From contig NZ_CP065047.1 of NCBI RefSeq assembly GCF_015689175.1, forward strand, positions 558,001-622,000: 64,000 nt of DNA. The letters run 5' to 3'. The notes beneath the pieces were generated by a model, which saw only the letters and a program-made list of their open reading frames with translations, had not been told where the DNA came from and searched no databases. The number at the start of each line of letters is the position of its first letter. Position 1 is the first letter of the stretch. The stretch comes from Mycobacterium kubicae. GTDB taxonomy: Bacteria > Actinomycetota > Actinomycetes > Mycobacteriales > Mycobacteriaceae. A program made the position numbers and the translations under genes. Of this stretch, positions 25,624 through 34,927 are shown piece by piece.

Positions 25624-26694
25624 CTACATCACCGCAATGTGGTGCGCCTGATTGCCGCCGCTGCGTTTGGCCGCATACATCGCGCTGTCGGCGCGCGCGA
25701 TCAGTTCGTCGACGGGGTTCACGCCATTGCTCCTGCTCAGCTGGTGTAGCTGGGCGCTGGCAGTGCCGATGCTGGCGGTGATGGCCGGGTCCAGTTGTGC
25801 CACCGCCGCGCAGAACCGGTCGGCCAGCGGCCGCAGGTCGGAGTCCTCGGCCGTCAAGGCCACCAGGAACTCCTCGCCGCCGGCTCGGCAGATCGCCGCG
25901 TCGGCCGGGGTGTGCTCCCGCAAGAGTTCGGCGACCGCCCGCAGCGTGCAGTCGCCGATCGAATGGCCGTGCGTGTCGTTGATGCGCTTGAAGTTGTCGA
26001 GGTCGACCATCACTACCGCCAGGTGCGTGTGTGCCGCCGGTGCGCTGCCGACGCGATCGGTGACGGCGTCGGTGAATGCGCGCCGATTCAGCAGGCCGGT
26101 GAGGGGATCCTGTTCGGAGCGCTGAGCGTAGGTGCCGATGGCCTGGGACATCGCTCCGACCGCCATCGGCACCGACAAATTCAGGAACCAGATCAACCAG
26201 AACGCCGTGATGGCGGACTGGATGTCGGCCTCGTGAGCCAGCCGCAGCACCGCCACGGTGGTCCCCGCGACGGCAATCGCGCCGTTGATCAGCAGCGGTC
26301 TGGAGCTGTGGAAGAAAGCGATATAGCCGCCGGTGATCGCGGCCGCCGTGCACGTCAGGGCGGCGACCGCCGCGGTGGGTTGGACCAGGCTCCACGCGCC
26401 GATAGCCACGACGCCGAGCAGCGCTGCACCCTCGGACTGCCGACGCGTCGGCCAACGCATCAGCCAGAAGAACGTCAGGGCGACCGTGAAGGCCCCGCCC
26501 ACCACGCCGACGACGACCGAGCCGGTACTGGGGTGGCGCATCGCCGCCAAGCTGGTCAACGGGACCATCGCCGAGGACGCGGCGACGACGGCCATGATCC
26601 GTTGTGCCGCACGCAGAAGTCCGCGTTGGCGCAGGAAGATGGTCTTCAGCTCGTACTGGTCGGGCTGATTCCACCACTGCGTTAGCCGTGACAC
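25624..26694 (-). CDS. Membrane diguanylate cyclase (GGDEF)
   Basis: 356 residues: about six membrane helices in the first 180 residues and a GGDEF domain after. The active site reads RAGGEEF, so the enzyme should be active in making cyclic di-GMP. The metal-binding DPLTGLLNRRAF and VMVDLDNFKRINDTHGH segments are complete. The RxxD product-inhibition site is absent (PADA at that position). No EAL domain. The sensory input is unknown. Confidence 0.9.
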   Translation of the reverse strand: MSRLTQWWNQPDQYELKTIFLRQRGLLRAAQRIMAVVAASSAMVPLTSLAAMRHPSTGSVVVGVVGGAFTVALTFFWLMRWPTRRQSEGAALLGVVAIGAWSLVQPTAAVAALTCTAAAITGGYIAFFHSSRPLLINGAIAVAGTTVAVLRLAHEADIQSAITAFWLIWFLNLSVPMAVGAMSQAIGTYAQRSEQDPLTGLLNRRAFTDAVTDRVGSAPAAHTHLAVVMVDLDNFKRINDTHGHSIGDCTLRAVAELLREHTPADAAICRAGGEEFLVALTAEDSDLRPLADRFCAAVAQLDPAITASIGTASAQLHQLSRSNGVNPVDELIARADSAMYAAKRSGGNQAHHIAVM

Positions 26695-26848
26695 CGCACG
26701 CTGCCTCTAGGTGCCGCTGTTACAGCGTGCCGAAGACTCGCCGCCCGTCATGATGAGGCGCATCGCTTACCTTCGCTGGGTCGAATCGTTTCTAGGTGTG
26801 CTCCCGAGGCGACTTATTATTGCTTGCCGTCCAGCAATATACGCAAAT

Positions 26849-28321
26849 CTAGCTGTCGACCGTGTATCCCATGGGCATCAGCACACTCTTCTGCTGCGTG
26901 AAGTGCTCGACACCCTCGGGGCCGTTCTCCCGACCGATCCCGGAATTCTTGTAGCCACCGAACGGACAGCACGGGTCGAAGGCATACCAGTTGATCGCGT
27001 ACGTCCCGGTCCGGATCTTCTCCGAAATCTCGATGCCCTTGGACACGTCGGTGGTCCACACACTGCCGGCCAGGCCGTACGCGGAGTCGTTGGCGATCTT
27101 GATCGCGTCGTCCTCGGTGTCATAGGGGATGATGCTCAGCACCGGCCCGAAGATCTCCTCCTGCGCGATGGTCATCTTGTTGTCGACGTCGGCGAAGACG
27201 GTTGGCTGCACGAAGAAGCCGGAATCCAGCCCCTCGGGGCGGCCGCCGCCGCACACCAGCCGCGCGCCCTCCTCGACGCCCTTGGCGATGTAGCCCTCGA
27301 CGCGGGCGCGCTGCTTCTCCGAGATCAGCGAGCCGATCTGAGCGCCCGGGTCGGACGGCAGCCCCACCGGCAGCGCTTGCACGAAATTGCCTACGGCGTC
27401 CACGATTTCGTCGTACCGCGAGCGGGGCGCCAGGATCCGGGTCTGGGCCACGCAAGCCTGCCCGGTGTTCATGATCCCCGAGAACACCAGCATCGGGACG
27501 GCGGCGGCCAGGTCCACGTCGTCCAAGACGATGGCGGCTGATTTCCCGCCCAGCTCCAGGGTGCACGGCTTGAGCATGTCGGCGGCGCGACGCCCGATCT
27601 CCTTGCCGACGGCCGAGCTTCCGGTGAACGAGAAGATGTCGACGTCCGGGTTGGAGGTCAGCGCCTGGCCGGTCTCGATTCCACCGGGGACCACCGAGAG
27701 CACCCCCTCGGGCAGACCGGCCTCGGCGAACACCTCGGCCAACGCGTTGGCGCTCAACGGGGTCTCGGCTGCCGGCTTGAGCACCACGGTGCAACCGGCC
27801 AGCAGCGCCGGACCCAGCTTGTTGACGGCCAGGAACAGCGGGACGTTCCAGGCGACGATCGCGCCGACCACGCCGATCGGTTCGCGATGCACGATGCTCT
27901 GCCCGTACCCACCGGTGCGGACCTCACGCCACTTGACCTGTTCGACCGCGGGACCAGCGAAGAAGTTCAGCGCCCCGATCGAGCTCATCCAGTGCATGGT
28001 CTCGATGCCCATCGGCGGCTGGCCCGTTTCGCCGGCGAGCAACGCGGTGAAGTGGTCCTTGCGCTCTTCCATCAGCTTGAGCGCGTTGGCGATGACGGCC
28101 GCGCGCTCCTTCGGCGGCGTCGTCGGCCAGGGGCCGTTGTCGAAAGCGGCACGGGCCGCGGCGACGGCCGCGTCGACGTCGGCGGCGGCGGCCATCGGTA
28201 CTTTGCCGACGTACTCGCCAGTGGCCGGGCAGTGCACCTCGATGACTTCATCCGTCGACGGCTCGGTCCACTTGCCGCCGATGAAAAGCTTGTCGTACTC
28301 CGTTGTAACGCTGGTAGTCAT
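26849..28321 (-). CDS. Aldehyde dehydrogenase (Rv0223c-like)
   Basis: 490-residue NAD(P)-dependent aldehyde dehydrogenase. The catalytic cysteine is in NTGQACVAQTR and the general base in LELGGKSA. The frame is open to 28339 but the ATG at 28321 is placed 7 bases after a TAGGGT -10, so the message is probably leaderless. A KstR-type operator overlaps the upstream promoter region, which ties the gene to cholesterol catabolism. It precedes Rv0224c-like and Rv0225-like genes, as in M. tuberculosis. Confidence 0.9.
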   Translation of the reverse strand: MTTSVTTEYDKLFIGGKWTEPSTDEVIEVHCPATGEYVGKVPMAAAADVDAAVAAARAAFDNGPWPTTPPKERAAVIANALKLMEERKDHFTALLAGETGQPPMGIETMHWMSSIGALNFFAGPAVEQVKWREVRTGGYGQSIVHREPIGVVGAIVAWNVPLFLAVNKLGPALLAGCTVVLKPAAETPLSANALAEVFAEAGLPEGVLSVVPGGIETGQALTSNPDVDIFSFTGSSAVGKEIGRRAADMLKPCTLELGGKSAAIVLDDVDLAAAVPMLVFSGIMNTGQACVAQTRILAPRSRYDEIVDAVGNFVQALPVGLPSDPGAQIGSLISEKQRARVEGYIAKGVEEGARLVCGGGRPEGLDSGFFVQPTVFADVDNKMTIAQEEIFGPVLSIIPYDTEDDAIKIANDSAYGLAGSVWTTDVSKGIEISEKIRTGTYAINWYAFDPCCPFGGYKNSGIGRENGPEGVEHFTQQKSVLMPMGYTVDS

Positions 28322-28328
28322 GCGCGCC

Positions 28329-28334
28329 ACCCTA
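28329..28334 (-). promoter_or_regulatory. -10 element of leaderless aldehyde dehydrogenase promoter
   Basis: TAGGGT on the minus strand, followed by 7 bases and ATG at 28321. Confidence 0.6.
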
Positions 28335-28352
28335 CCCAAGGCGGAGCGATAT

Positions 28353-28366
28353 TAGAACATGTTCCA
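28353..28366. promoter_or_regulatory. KstR-type operator
   Basis: TAGAACATGTTCCA matches TNNAACNNGTTNNA exactly, the operator of the sterol-responsive repressor KstR. It lies 19-32 bases upstream of the -10 of the aldehyde dehydrogenase promoter, over the -35 region. Confidence 0.65.
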
Positions 28367-29134
28367 TTATCGCGGCCGGAGCACCAGCACCAGATTGCTC
28401 ACCAGGAACTCGCGCAGCCCCGGCACCGAGGTCAGCCACCACGCCCATCGCGGGTGGTAGCGGGGGAATGCCGCGATTCCGGCGCCGGTGGCGGCGGCCC
28501 ACTTCAGGCCGTCGGCGGCGGACACCGCAAACAACGACGACCCGTAGTTGTTCTTCGCCGGGCGACCGTGTTTGCGGGCATACCGGGCGGCGGCACGGGC
28601 GCCTCCCAGGTAATGCGTCAGGCCCATCTCGTGCCCGCCGAACGGTCCCAGCCAGACGGTGTAGGACAGCACCGCCAGGCCGCCGGGCTTGGTGACCCGC
28701 AGCATCTCGGCGCCCAGCCGCCACGGCCGCGGCACGTGCTCGGCGACGTTGGAGGACAAGCAGATGTCGACCGAGTCGTCGGCGAACGGCAGCGCCATGC
28801 CCGAGGCCCGCACGAACGCACCCGATCGGCGGTGCAGGGCCGGTCCGGCGGCGTGCATCTCCTCGGAGCTGGGTTCGGCGCCGATGTAGCCGACGCCGGC
28901 GTCAGCGAAAGCCGCCGCGAAGTAACCGGGGCCGCCGCCGACGTCGAGCAGAGTGCGGCCCGCCGGCGGTTCCCCATGGGTGGCCAGCCACAGGTCGCTG
29001 ACCATCGCGGCGGTGTCGGCGGCCAGCGCACCATAAAAGCGCGCCGGGTCGGTCTGTTCGTAGCGGAACTCCGCGAGCAGTCGCACCGAGCGGGCCAGGG
29101 TGGCCCGGCGAGCGAAGATGTCGGTGGCGGCCAC
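28367..29134 (-). CDS. SAM-dependent methyltransferase (Rv0224c-like)
   Basis: 255 residues; the SAM motif is LLDVGGGPGYFAAAF and the post-I acid is in IGAEPSSEE. It resembles M. tuberculosis Rv0224c along its length. The start is a GTG at 29134 that follows a TAGGGT element by 7 bases (leaderless type). The substrate is not known; it lies beside envelope genes. Confidence 0.85.
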   Translation of the reverse strand: MAATDIFARRATLARSVRLLAEFRYEQTDPARFYGALAADTAAMVSDLWLATHGEPPAGRTLLDVGGGPGYFAAAFADAGVGYIGAEPSSEEMHAAGPALHRRSGAFVRASGMALPFADDSVDICLSSNVAEHVPRPWRLGAEMLRVTKPGGLAVLSYTVWLGPFGGHEMGLTHYLGGARAAARYARKHGRPAKNNYGSSLFAVSAADGLKWAAATGAGIAAFPRYHPRWAWWLTSVPGLREFLVSNLVLVLRPR

Positions 29135-29141
29135 GCGCCAC

Positions 29142-29147
29142 ACCCTA
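29142..29147 (-). promoter_or_regulatory. -10 element of leaderless methyltransferase promoter
   Basis: TAGGGT on the minus strand, 7 bases before the GTG at 29134. Confidence 0.55.
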
Positions 29148-29412
29148 CGTCGCAGCATCGGCCGACTGTTCGTCCCATCGGTCGCATCGGTCACTTCAGC
29201 CCCGGGCTCGGGTGGTATCCGATGTGCCCACCTCACAGCGACAACTCGGCCCGCCCGTGCCCCACCTTCCGTCGTTGTCGCTCGGAGGCGGGCACAACGG
29301 ACTATGCCTCTCGGCTAGCGACCAGAGTGACCGCTGTGACATCCGTGACGTCATGGCCGCGGGCGAGCAGCGCACGGCGACGCGCTCCGCCGCCGAGATA
29401 GGCTGGCGACCG

Positions 29413-30567
29413 ATGTCTACTCTGCGCTCGGTGCTGCTGTTGTGCTGGCGCGACACCGGGCACCCGCAGGGCGGCGGCAGCGAAACGTACCTGCAGCGCA
29501 TCGGGTCGCAACTGGCCGCATCCGGCGTCGCCGTCACCCTGCGCACCGCCCGCTACCCCGGCGCCGCGCGCCACGACGTGGTCGACGGGGTCCGGATCAG
29601 CCGCGCCGGGGGGCGCTACACCGTCTACATCTGGGCCCTGCTGGCCATGGCCGCCGCCCGGATCGGGCTGGGTCCACTGCGCCGGGTGCGCCCGGACGTC
29701 GTCGTCGACACCCAGAACGGCATCCCCTTCCTCGCCCGGCTGATCTACGGCAGCAAGGTGGTGGTGCTGGTGCATCACTGCCACCGAGAGCAGTGGCCGG
29801 TGGCCGGGCCGCTGCTCGGCCGGCTGGGCTGGTTCGTCGAGTCGCGGTTGTCACCTTTGGTGAACCGGCGCAACCAGTACGTGACCGTGTCGCTACCGTC
29901 GGCCCGGGACCTGGTCACCCTCGGCGTGGACAACGAGCGGATCGCCGTGGTGCGCAACGGTCTGGACGAGGCGCCGGCGCCGTCGTTGTCCGGGCCGCGC
30001 GCGGCCGCGCCGCGGATAGTGGTGTTGTCGCGGTTGGTGCCGCACAAGCAGATCGAAGACGCCCTGCAGGCGGTCGCCGAGCTCAGAGGACGCATACCGG
30101 CCCTGCACCTCGACATCGTCGGGGGTGGCTGGTGGCGTCAGCGTCTCGTCGAGCATGTGCACCGGCTCGGCATCTCTGATGCCGTCACGTTCCACGGCCA
30201 CGTCGACGACGACGCCAAACACCAACTGCTGCAACGCGCCTGGGTGCATGTGCTGCCCTCGCGCAAGGAAGGCTGGGGACTAGCGGTCGTCGAGGCGGCC
30301 CAGCACAACGTCCCCACCATCGGCTACCGCAGCTCGGGTGGCCTGTCGGACTCGATCATCGACGGGGTCACCGGCATCCTGGTCGACGACCGCGCCGAGC
30401 TGGTGCAGCGCCTCGAAGAGCTGCTGTGCGATTCGGTGTTGCGTGAGCAGCTGGGCGCCAAGGCGCAGACGCGCAGCGGCGAATTCTCCTGGCGGCAAAG
30501 CGCCGACGCGATGTGCGGCGTGCTGCAGGCCGTGCAGGCCGGCCACGTCGTCAACGGCGTGGTCTGA
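29413..30567 (+). CDS. Glycosyltransferase family 4 (Rv0225-like)
   Basis: 384 residues, the same as Rv0225. GT-B fold: N-terminal GHPQGGGSETYLQRI nucleotide-sugar region, C-terminal SRLVPHKQIEDAL and the EGWGLAVVEA E-x7-E motif. It should transfer a hexose from a nucleotide sugar to a lipid or glycan. A TAGGCT element 8 bases before the ATG marks a nearly leaderless promoter. The last 17 bases overlap the convergent membrane-protein gene. Confidence 0.88.
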   Translation: MSTLRSVLLLCWRDTGHPQGGGSETYLQRIGSQLAASGVAVTLRTARYPGAARHDVVDGVRISRAGGRYTVYIWALLAMAAARIGLGPLRRVRPDVVVDTQNGIPFLARLIYGSKVVVLVHHCHREQWPVAGPLLGRLGWFVESRLSPLVNRRNQYVTVSLPSARDLVTLGVDNERIAVVRNGLDEAPAPSLSGPRAAAPRIVVLSRLVPHKQIEDALQAVAELRGRIPALHLDIVGGGWWRQRLVEHVHRLGISDAVTFHGHVDDDAKHQLLQRAWVHVLPSRKEGWGLAVVEAAQHNVPTIGYRSSGGLSDSIIDGVTGILVDDRAELVQRLEELLCDSVLREQLGAKAQTRSGEFSWRQSADAMCGVLQAVQAGHVVNGVV

Positions 30568-32248
30568 CCCGCGCCCGCCAGTCGGTGACCGCGGCACCGG
30601 CCGCGCCGAGCACCAGCAGCGCCACCCATGCCGCGTGCGCCAGCACCGTCGCGCGGCGCTGGCCGGCGGGCACCCCGGCGCCGTGTCCGCCGATCCGGTA
30701 CAGGGCCAGCCCGCTGTCGCGGTACGCCGGTGACAATCCGGCCACGGTCCGTGGCGCGGCGCCCAGGTCGCCGGGACTGTCGGATTCGACGACCAGCCAC
30801 GCCACCCCCGCCCGGGCCAGCGCGGCCGGCTCAGGGCCGCTGAGCAGCAACTCCTGCACGGCCCGGGCCTGCGCGCCCTCGCCGGGAACGGTGACCCCCG
30901 AGATGACCAAATCTCCGGTGGCCAGTACCTCGGCGTCCACCCAGCGCGGCAGCGGATCGAGCACCGGCGCGGGACCCGACCAGCCGAAGCGCCGCATGGT
31001 GCCGGTCGGCAGCACCGCGACCGGGCCTGGATTCGCATTGATCACCGCGGCGACCGCCGCCCAGCCGGGCGGGTAGTGCACGGTCGTCACCTTGCCCCAC
31101 ACCCCCCAGGCCAAGTCCGGCAACACCAGCACCAGCGCCACACCACACGCCGCCGCCGCCAGCGCGGGGCGCAGCCAGCGCCGCAGCGTCACCACCGCAC
31201 CCGCGCCGGCCAGCGCGTAGCCGGGCACGGCCAACGCCACCCACTTCTGCCCGTCACGCAGCACCCCGAACCCGGGCGCCGCGTCGACCAGTGCCCGCAG
31301 CACCGACAACCCGGGACCGGTCGCGAGCACCGCGGGAACCATCACCGCCAGCGCCGCCAGCACCAGCAGCGGCACCGCGGGCCGTCGACGCGCGGTGACC
31401 GGCAGGCCAGTCGCCACCACACCCAGCAACACCACGGCCGCCACCACCGCGAAAAGTGTTGTGCGCGAGTCGGGTACGGCTTGGCCGTTCCAGATACCGC
31501 CGAGACTGGCCAGGCTGGCCAACGTGCCCAGGCCCGGCTCGGCGCGCGGGGCGAACGCGGTCACCCCAAGCCCGTTGCCCGCGCTGTGTGCGGTCAACGA
31601 CGAGCCCACCACCGAGGCGGTCAGCCACGGCAGCGCCCCCACCAGCGCCGTCGCCAACGCCACCAGCGCGCACTGCCACCGCGGCCGGCCCGCGCCGGGC
31701 GCGGCCACACAGACCAGCGCGACCGCCGCTGCCAGCAGCAAGCCGGTCGGGGTCAGCCCGGCCAGCGCAATCCAGAAGAACAACCCGAACACCGCGCCGC
31801 CGCCCGCCCGCAATCGCAGCATCGCCGTCGCGACCCAGGGCAGACAGCCGTACCCGACCAGCAGACTCCAATGCCCCTGCAACAGCCGTTCGGCGACATA
31901 GGGATTCCACACCGCCAGCGTGGTCGCGACGAACTCGCCGCCGACGCCGGCCTCGGGCAGCACCGTGCCGACCAAACGCGCCGCACCCCAGCCCGCCAGC
32001 CACAGGCCCGCCAGCAGCAGCGCCTTCACCACGATGCCGCCGTCGACCAGGTGCGAGGCCAGTGCCACCGCGAAATCCTGGGGCGTCGCGCGCGGCGCCG
32101 CGGTGAGGCCCAGCGCGCTGTCGGTCAGATACGACCGCGGGGTGGACACCGCATCGCGCAGCAGCAGGTAGCCGGGCGCCAGCAGCGGCGCAGTCACCAG
32201 CAGCGCCAGAAGAAGTGCGTATCCCGGCCGGGCCCAGGCGGCCCGCAT
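30551..32248 (-). CDS. Large conserved membrane protein (Rv0226c-like)
   Basis: 565 residues, about 12 membrane helices, Ala/Gly-rich. Resembles Rv0226c. The profile is that of a GT-C type glycosyltransferase or transporter, but no clear DE motif is visible. It follows the DUF3068 gene after 5 bases, so the two form an operon. Convergent overlap of 17 bases with the glycosyltransferase gene. Confidence 0.8.
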   Translation of the reverse strand: MRAAWARPGYALLLALLVTAPLLAPGYLLLRDAVSTPRSYLTDSALGLTAAPRATPQDFAVALASHLVDGGIVVKALLLAGLWLAGWGAARLVGTVLPEAGVGGEFVATTLAVWNPYVAERLLQGHWSLLVGYGCLPWVATAMLRLRAGGGAVFGLFFWIALAGLTPTGLLLAAAVALVCVAAPGAGRPRWQCALVALATALVGALPWLTASVVGSSLTAHSAGNGLGVTAFAPRAEPGLGTLASLASLGGIWNGQAVPDSRTTLFAVVAAVVLLGVVATGLPVTARRRPAVPLLVLAALAVMVPAVLATGPGLSVLRALVDAAPGFGVLRDGQKWVALAVPGYALAGAGAVVTLRRWLRPALAAAACGVALVLVLPDLAWGVWGKVTTVHYPPGWAAVAAVINANPGPVAVLPTGTMRRFGWSGPAPVLDPLPRWVDAEVLATGDLVISGVTVPGEGAQARAVQELLLSGPEPAALARAGVAWLVVESDSPGDLGAAPRTVAGLSPAYRDSGLALYRIGGHGAGVPAGQRRATVLAHAAWVALLVLGAAGAAVTDWRARVRPRR

Positions 32249-32253
32249 CCCAG

Positions 32254-33561
32254 TTAGGGCCGTTCGGTCGGGCCCGGGCTAGTCGGACCCGCAGGCGGCG
32301 GCCCCGGTTCGGGCGGCCCCACTTCCGGCGGTCCGGGTTCGATCGGCGGATCGGCCGCAGGCGCCACCGGATCCTCGGCCAGCTCCGGTGGCCGCTGGGT
32401 GGGCAGCTTCTCGGTCTCGGCCTCAGCTCCCGGCACCGGCGGTTCCAGACCGGCCCGGCGCAGGAACTCGGTGTCGTCGCGGTCGAGGCTGGGATCGGTC
32501 AACGCGCTCTCGGTGCGCAAGCTGAACGAGGCCAGCAGCCCGCCGCCGATCAGCGCGATCAGGCCGATCGCGGTGAAGGTGATGGGCAGCACCCGCGACC
32601 ACAGCGCCAGCCGGTCGCGCTCGTCGCGCGCGGTGTTGACCTGCGTCTCGACCGACTCCTCGGTGGAGGTGACCTTGTAGTCAGTCAGCGTCACCTCGGG
32701 CTTGAGCGCATCGCGGGCGTAGTAGTGATTGGCGTGCTCGCTCTCCTTGACGATGGTGCCCGAGACCGGGTCCACCCAGAAGGTGCGCTGCGCGGCGTAG
32801 TAGCGGGTCATGGTGACCTGCTCGCCGGGGTCGCCGGGCACACCCCACATCGCCGCGGTCGTGGTGATCTTGCCGTCCTCGTCGCCGGCGTAAAGCGACG
32901 GATACCGGATCGGGGCGACCAGCTTGCCGTCGCTGTTGTAGCCGACCTGCTGAGTGAACCGGTAGGTGGCCAGCCCGTTGATGTCTTCTTCGCCTTCGTA
33001 ATTGGCGTCGAACGCCTTCTGCGCGATCGGGTCGAAGTAAAGGTAGGTCTTCTTCTCGGTGCGGAACGGGAAGCGGTAGGCCAGCCCGTCGTGGCGCAAC
33101 GGGATCGCGGTCGGCGGGTTCTCGTCGTTGAAGCCGCGCGGCTTCTGCACCGCGCCGCCGGTGTGGGTGTCGTCGGAAACGGCCAAGGCCGACTTGCGGT
33201 TGAGGGTGACCGTATCGACGATCGCCAGCAGCAGGCCGCTGTCCTTCTGCTTGTCGGTCCGGCGCAGCGAGCTGCCGACCTGAAGGGTGACCACGTCGGC
33301 GTTGGCCGGTGATTCGACGGTCACCTGCTGCTGGGACACCAGCGGCACATTCTGGTTGACCACCACGTGGTCCCCCGACAACGACGCCGCGTCCAGCGCG
33401 GTCCCGTTGCCCTCGCCGACCAGCGTGGCGTCGATGTCGAGCGGAATCTTGCTGATCCTGCTGCTGGTATAGGTCGACAACAGCAGCGCGGCGATCAGCA
33501 GAGCGGCTCCGAGGCCGATAGTTCCGCATGCAGCGATGCGCAACATGACTGCTCGGTTCAC
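32254..33561 (-). CDS. pgfA: DUF3068 envelope protein, PgfA-like (Rv0227c)
   Basis: 435 residues. An N-terminal membrane helix (GLGAALLIAALLL), a large extracytoplasmic domain of about 280 residues, a second helix near residue 335 and a proline-rich cytoplasmic tail with repeated PGPPEVGPPEPG units. Family DUF3068 includes the M. smegmatis protein MSMEG_0317, reported in lipomannan maturation and polar growth/TMM trafficking; that knowledge is from memory. The GTG start follows AAGGAGG by 10 bases. A TAGGGT -10 lies at 33646-33651. The Rv0226c-like gene follows in the same operon. Confidence 0.82.
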   Translation of the reverse strand: MNRAVMLRIAACGTIGLGAALLIAALLLSTYTSSRISKIPLDIDATLVGEGNGTALDAASLSGDHVVVNQNVPLVSQQQVTVESPANADVVTLQVGSSLRRTDKQKDSGLLLAIVDTVTLNRKSALAVSDDTHTGGAVQKPRGFNDENPPTAIPLRHDGLAYRFPFRTEKKTYLYFDPIAQKAFDANYEGEEDINGLATYRFTQQVGYNSDGKLVAPIRYPSLYAGDEDGKITTTAAMWGVPGDPGEQVTMTRYYAAQRTFWVDPVSGTIVKESEHANHYYARDALKPEVTLTDYKVTSTEESVETQVNTARDERDRLALWSRVLPITFTAIGLIALIGGGLLASFSLRTESALTDPSLDRDDTEFLRRAGLEPPVPGAEAETEKLPTQRPPELAEDPVAPAADPPIEPGPPEVGPPEPGPPPAGPTSPGPTERP

Positions 33562-33747
33562 GTTGCCGTGACCTCCTTCTGGTCCAGGGACGAGTCGGGC
33601 ACGACCCGCGCCGACCTGACCAAGCAGCGTGACAGAACCCGATTGACCCTAACAGCCGGACGCATCGCCCCTGCGGATCAACCTAGCCATGCAGCGGCCG
33701 TTGCGGTGTACCCCATCCATCCGGCCGCAACCCGCAGGCACACTGTG

Positions 33748-34911
33748 ATGGTGACCGATGGCCAGCAGGTGGGGGGCACCCGCAAGTTCCTGCCCGCCGT
33801 CGAAGGCATGCGCGCGTGCGCGGCGATGGGCGTCGTCGTCACCCACGTGGCGTTCCAGACCGGGCATTCCAGCGGCGTCACCGGCCGGCTCTTCGGCCGC
33901 TTCGATCTGGCCGTCGCGGTGTTCTTCGGGTTGTCGGGCTACCTGCTGTGGCGCGGTCACGCCGCCGCGGCTCGGGGTCTCGGCGCCCGTCCCCGGACCG
34001 GACACTATCTACGCTCGCGCGTGGTCCGCATCATGCCGGCCTACGTGGTGGCGGTGGTGGTGATCCTGTCCCTGCTGCCCGAGGCCGACCGCGCCAGCCT
34101 GACGGTGTGGCTGGCCAACCTAACCCTGACGCAGATCTATGTGCCGCTGACCCTGACCGGCGGCCTGACCCAGATGTGGAGCCTGTCGGTCGAGGTCAGC
34201 TTCTATCTGGCCCTGCCGGTACTGGCGTTCTTGGCCCGCCGCCTTCCGGTGCGGGCGCGGGTGCCGGCCATTGCCGCGCTCGGCGTGCTGAGCTGGGCAT
34301 GGGGCTGGGTGCCCATCGACACCGGTGACGGCGCCAACCCACTGAACTGGCCGCCGGCGTTCTTCTCCTGGTTCGCCGCGGGCATGCTGCTGGCGGAGTG
34401 GGCCTACAGCCCCGTCGGGCCCGCGCATCGGTTGGCCCGCCGCCGCCTGCCGATCGGCGTCGTCGCCGTCGCGGCCTATTTGGTGGCGGCCTCACCGCTG
34501 GCGGGCCCGCCCGGGCTGGTGCCGAGCACCTCCACGGAATTCGCGGTGAAGACGGCGATGGGCTCCGTGGTGGCGTTCGGGCTGATCGCGCCGCTGGTGC
34601 TGGACCGCCCGGACACCCCGCACCGGCTGCTGGGCAGCACCTTCATGGTGACCCTCGGGCGCTGGTCCTACGGGCTGTTCATCTGGCATCTGGCCGCCAT
34701 GGACATGGTTTTCCCGGTGATCGGCGCGTTCCCGTTCACCGGTCAGATGCCGACGGTGTTGGTGTTGACGCTGATCTTCGGCTTCGCGATCGCCGCCGTC
34801 AGCTACGCCCTGGTCGAATCGCCCTGCCGGGAAGCGTTGCGCCGCTGGGAACGTCGCAAGAAGCCGGCCGAACCCGTGCCCGATGCGGAGGCCGACGCGG
34901 TCGCGCCCTGA
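33748..34911 (+). CDS. Acyltransferase family 3 membrane protein (Rv0228-like)
   Basis: 387 residues, about ten membrane helices. The AT3 signature is present: KFLPAVEGMRACAAMGVVVTH with the catalytic histidine near the end of helix 1, and VAVFFGLSGYLLWR. These proteins O-acylate sugars or lipids of the envelope. Resembles Rv0228. A GTG just before the ATG is an alternative start. The frame is open upstream to 33367 but that part overlaps the DUF3068 gene. Confidence 0.87.
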   Translation: MVTDGQQVGGTRKFLPAVEGMRACAAMGVVVTHVAFQTGHSSGVTGRLFGRFDLAVAVFFGLSGYLLWRGHAAAARGLGARPRTGHYLRSRVVRIMPAYVVAVVVILSLLPEADRASLTVWLANLTLTQIYVPLTLTGGLTQMWSLSVEVSFYLALPVLAFLARRLPVRARVPAIAALGVLSWAWGWVPIDTGDGANPLNWPPAFFSWFAAGMLLAEWAYSPVGPAHRLARRRLPIGVVAVAAYLVAASPLAGPPGLVPSTSTEFAVKTAMGSVVAFGLIAPLVLDRPDTPHRLLGSTFMVTLGRWSYGLFIWHLAAMDMVFPVIGAFPFTGQMPTVLVLTLIFGFAIAAVSYALVESPCREALRRWERRKKPAEPVPDAEADAVAP

Positions 34912-34927
34912 GGCCTACGGCGCAGCG

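Noticed and set aside
31076..32257. 393-codon plus-strand frame opposite the Rv0226c-like gene
   Set aside because: Arg/Gln/His-rich shadow without motifs.
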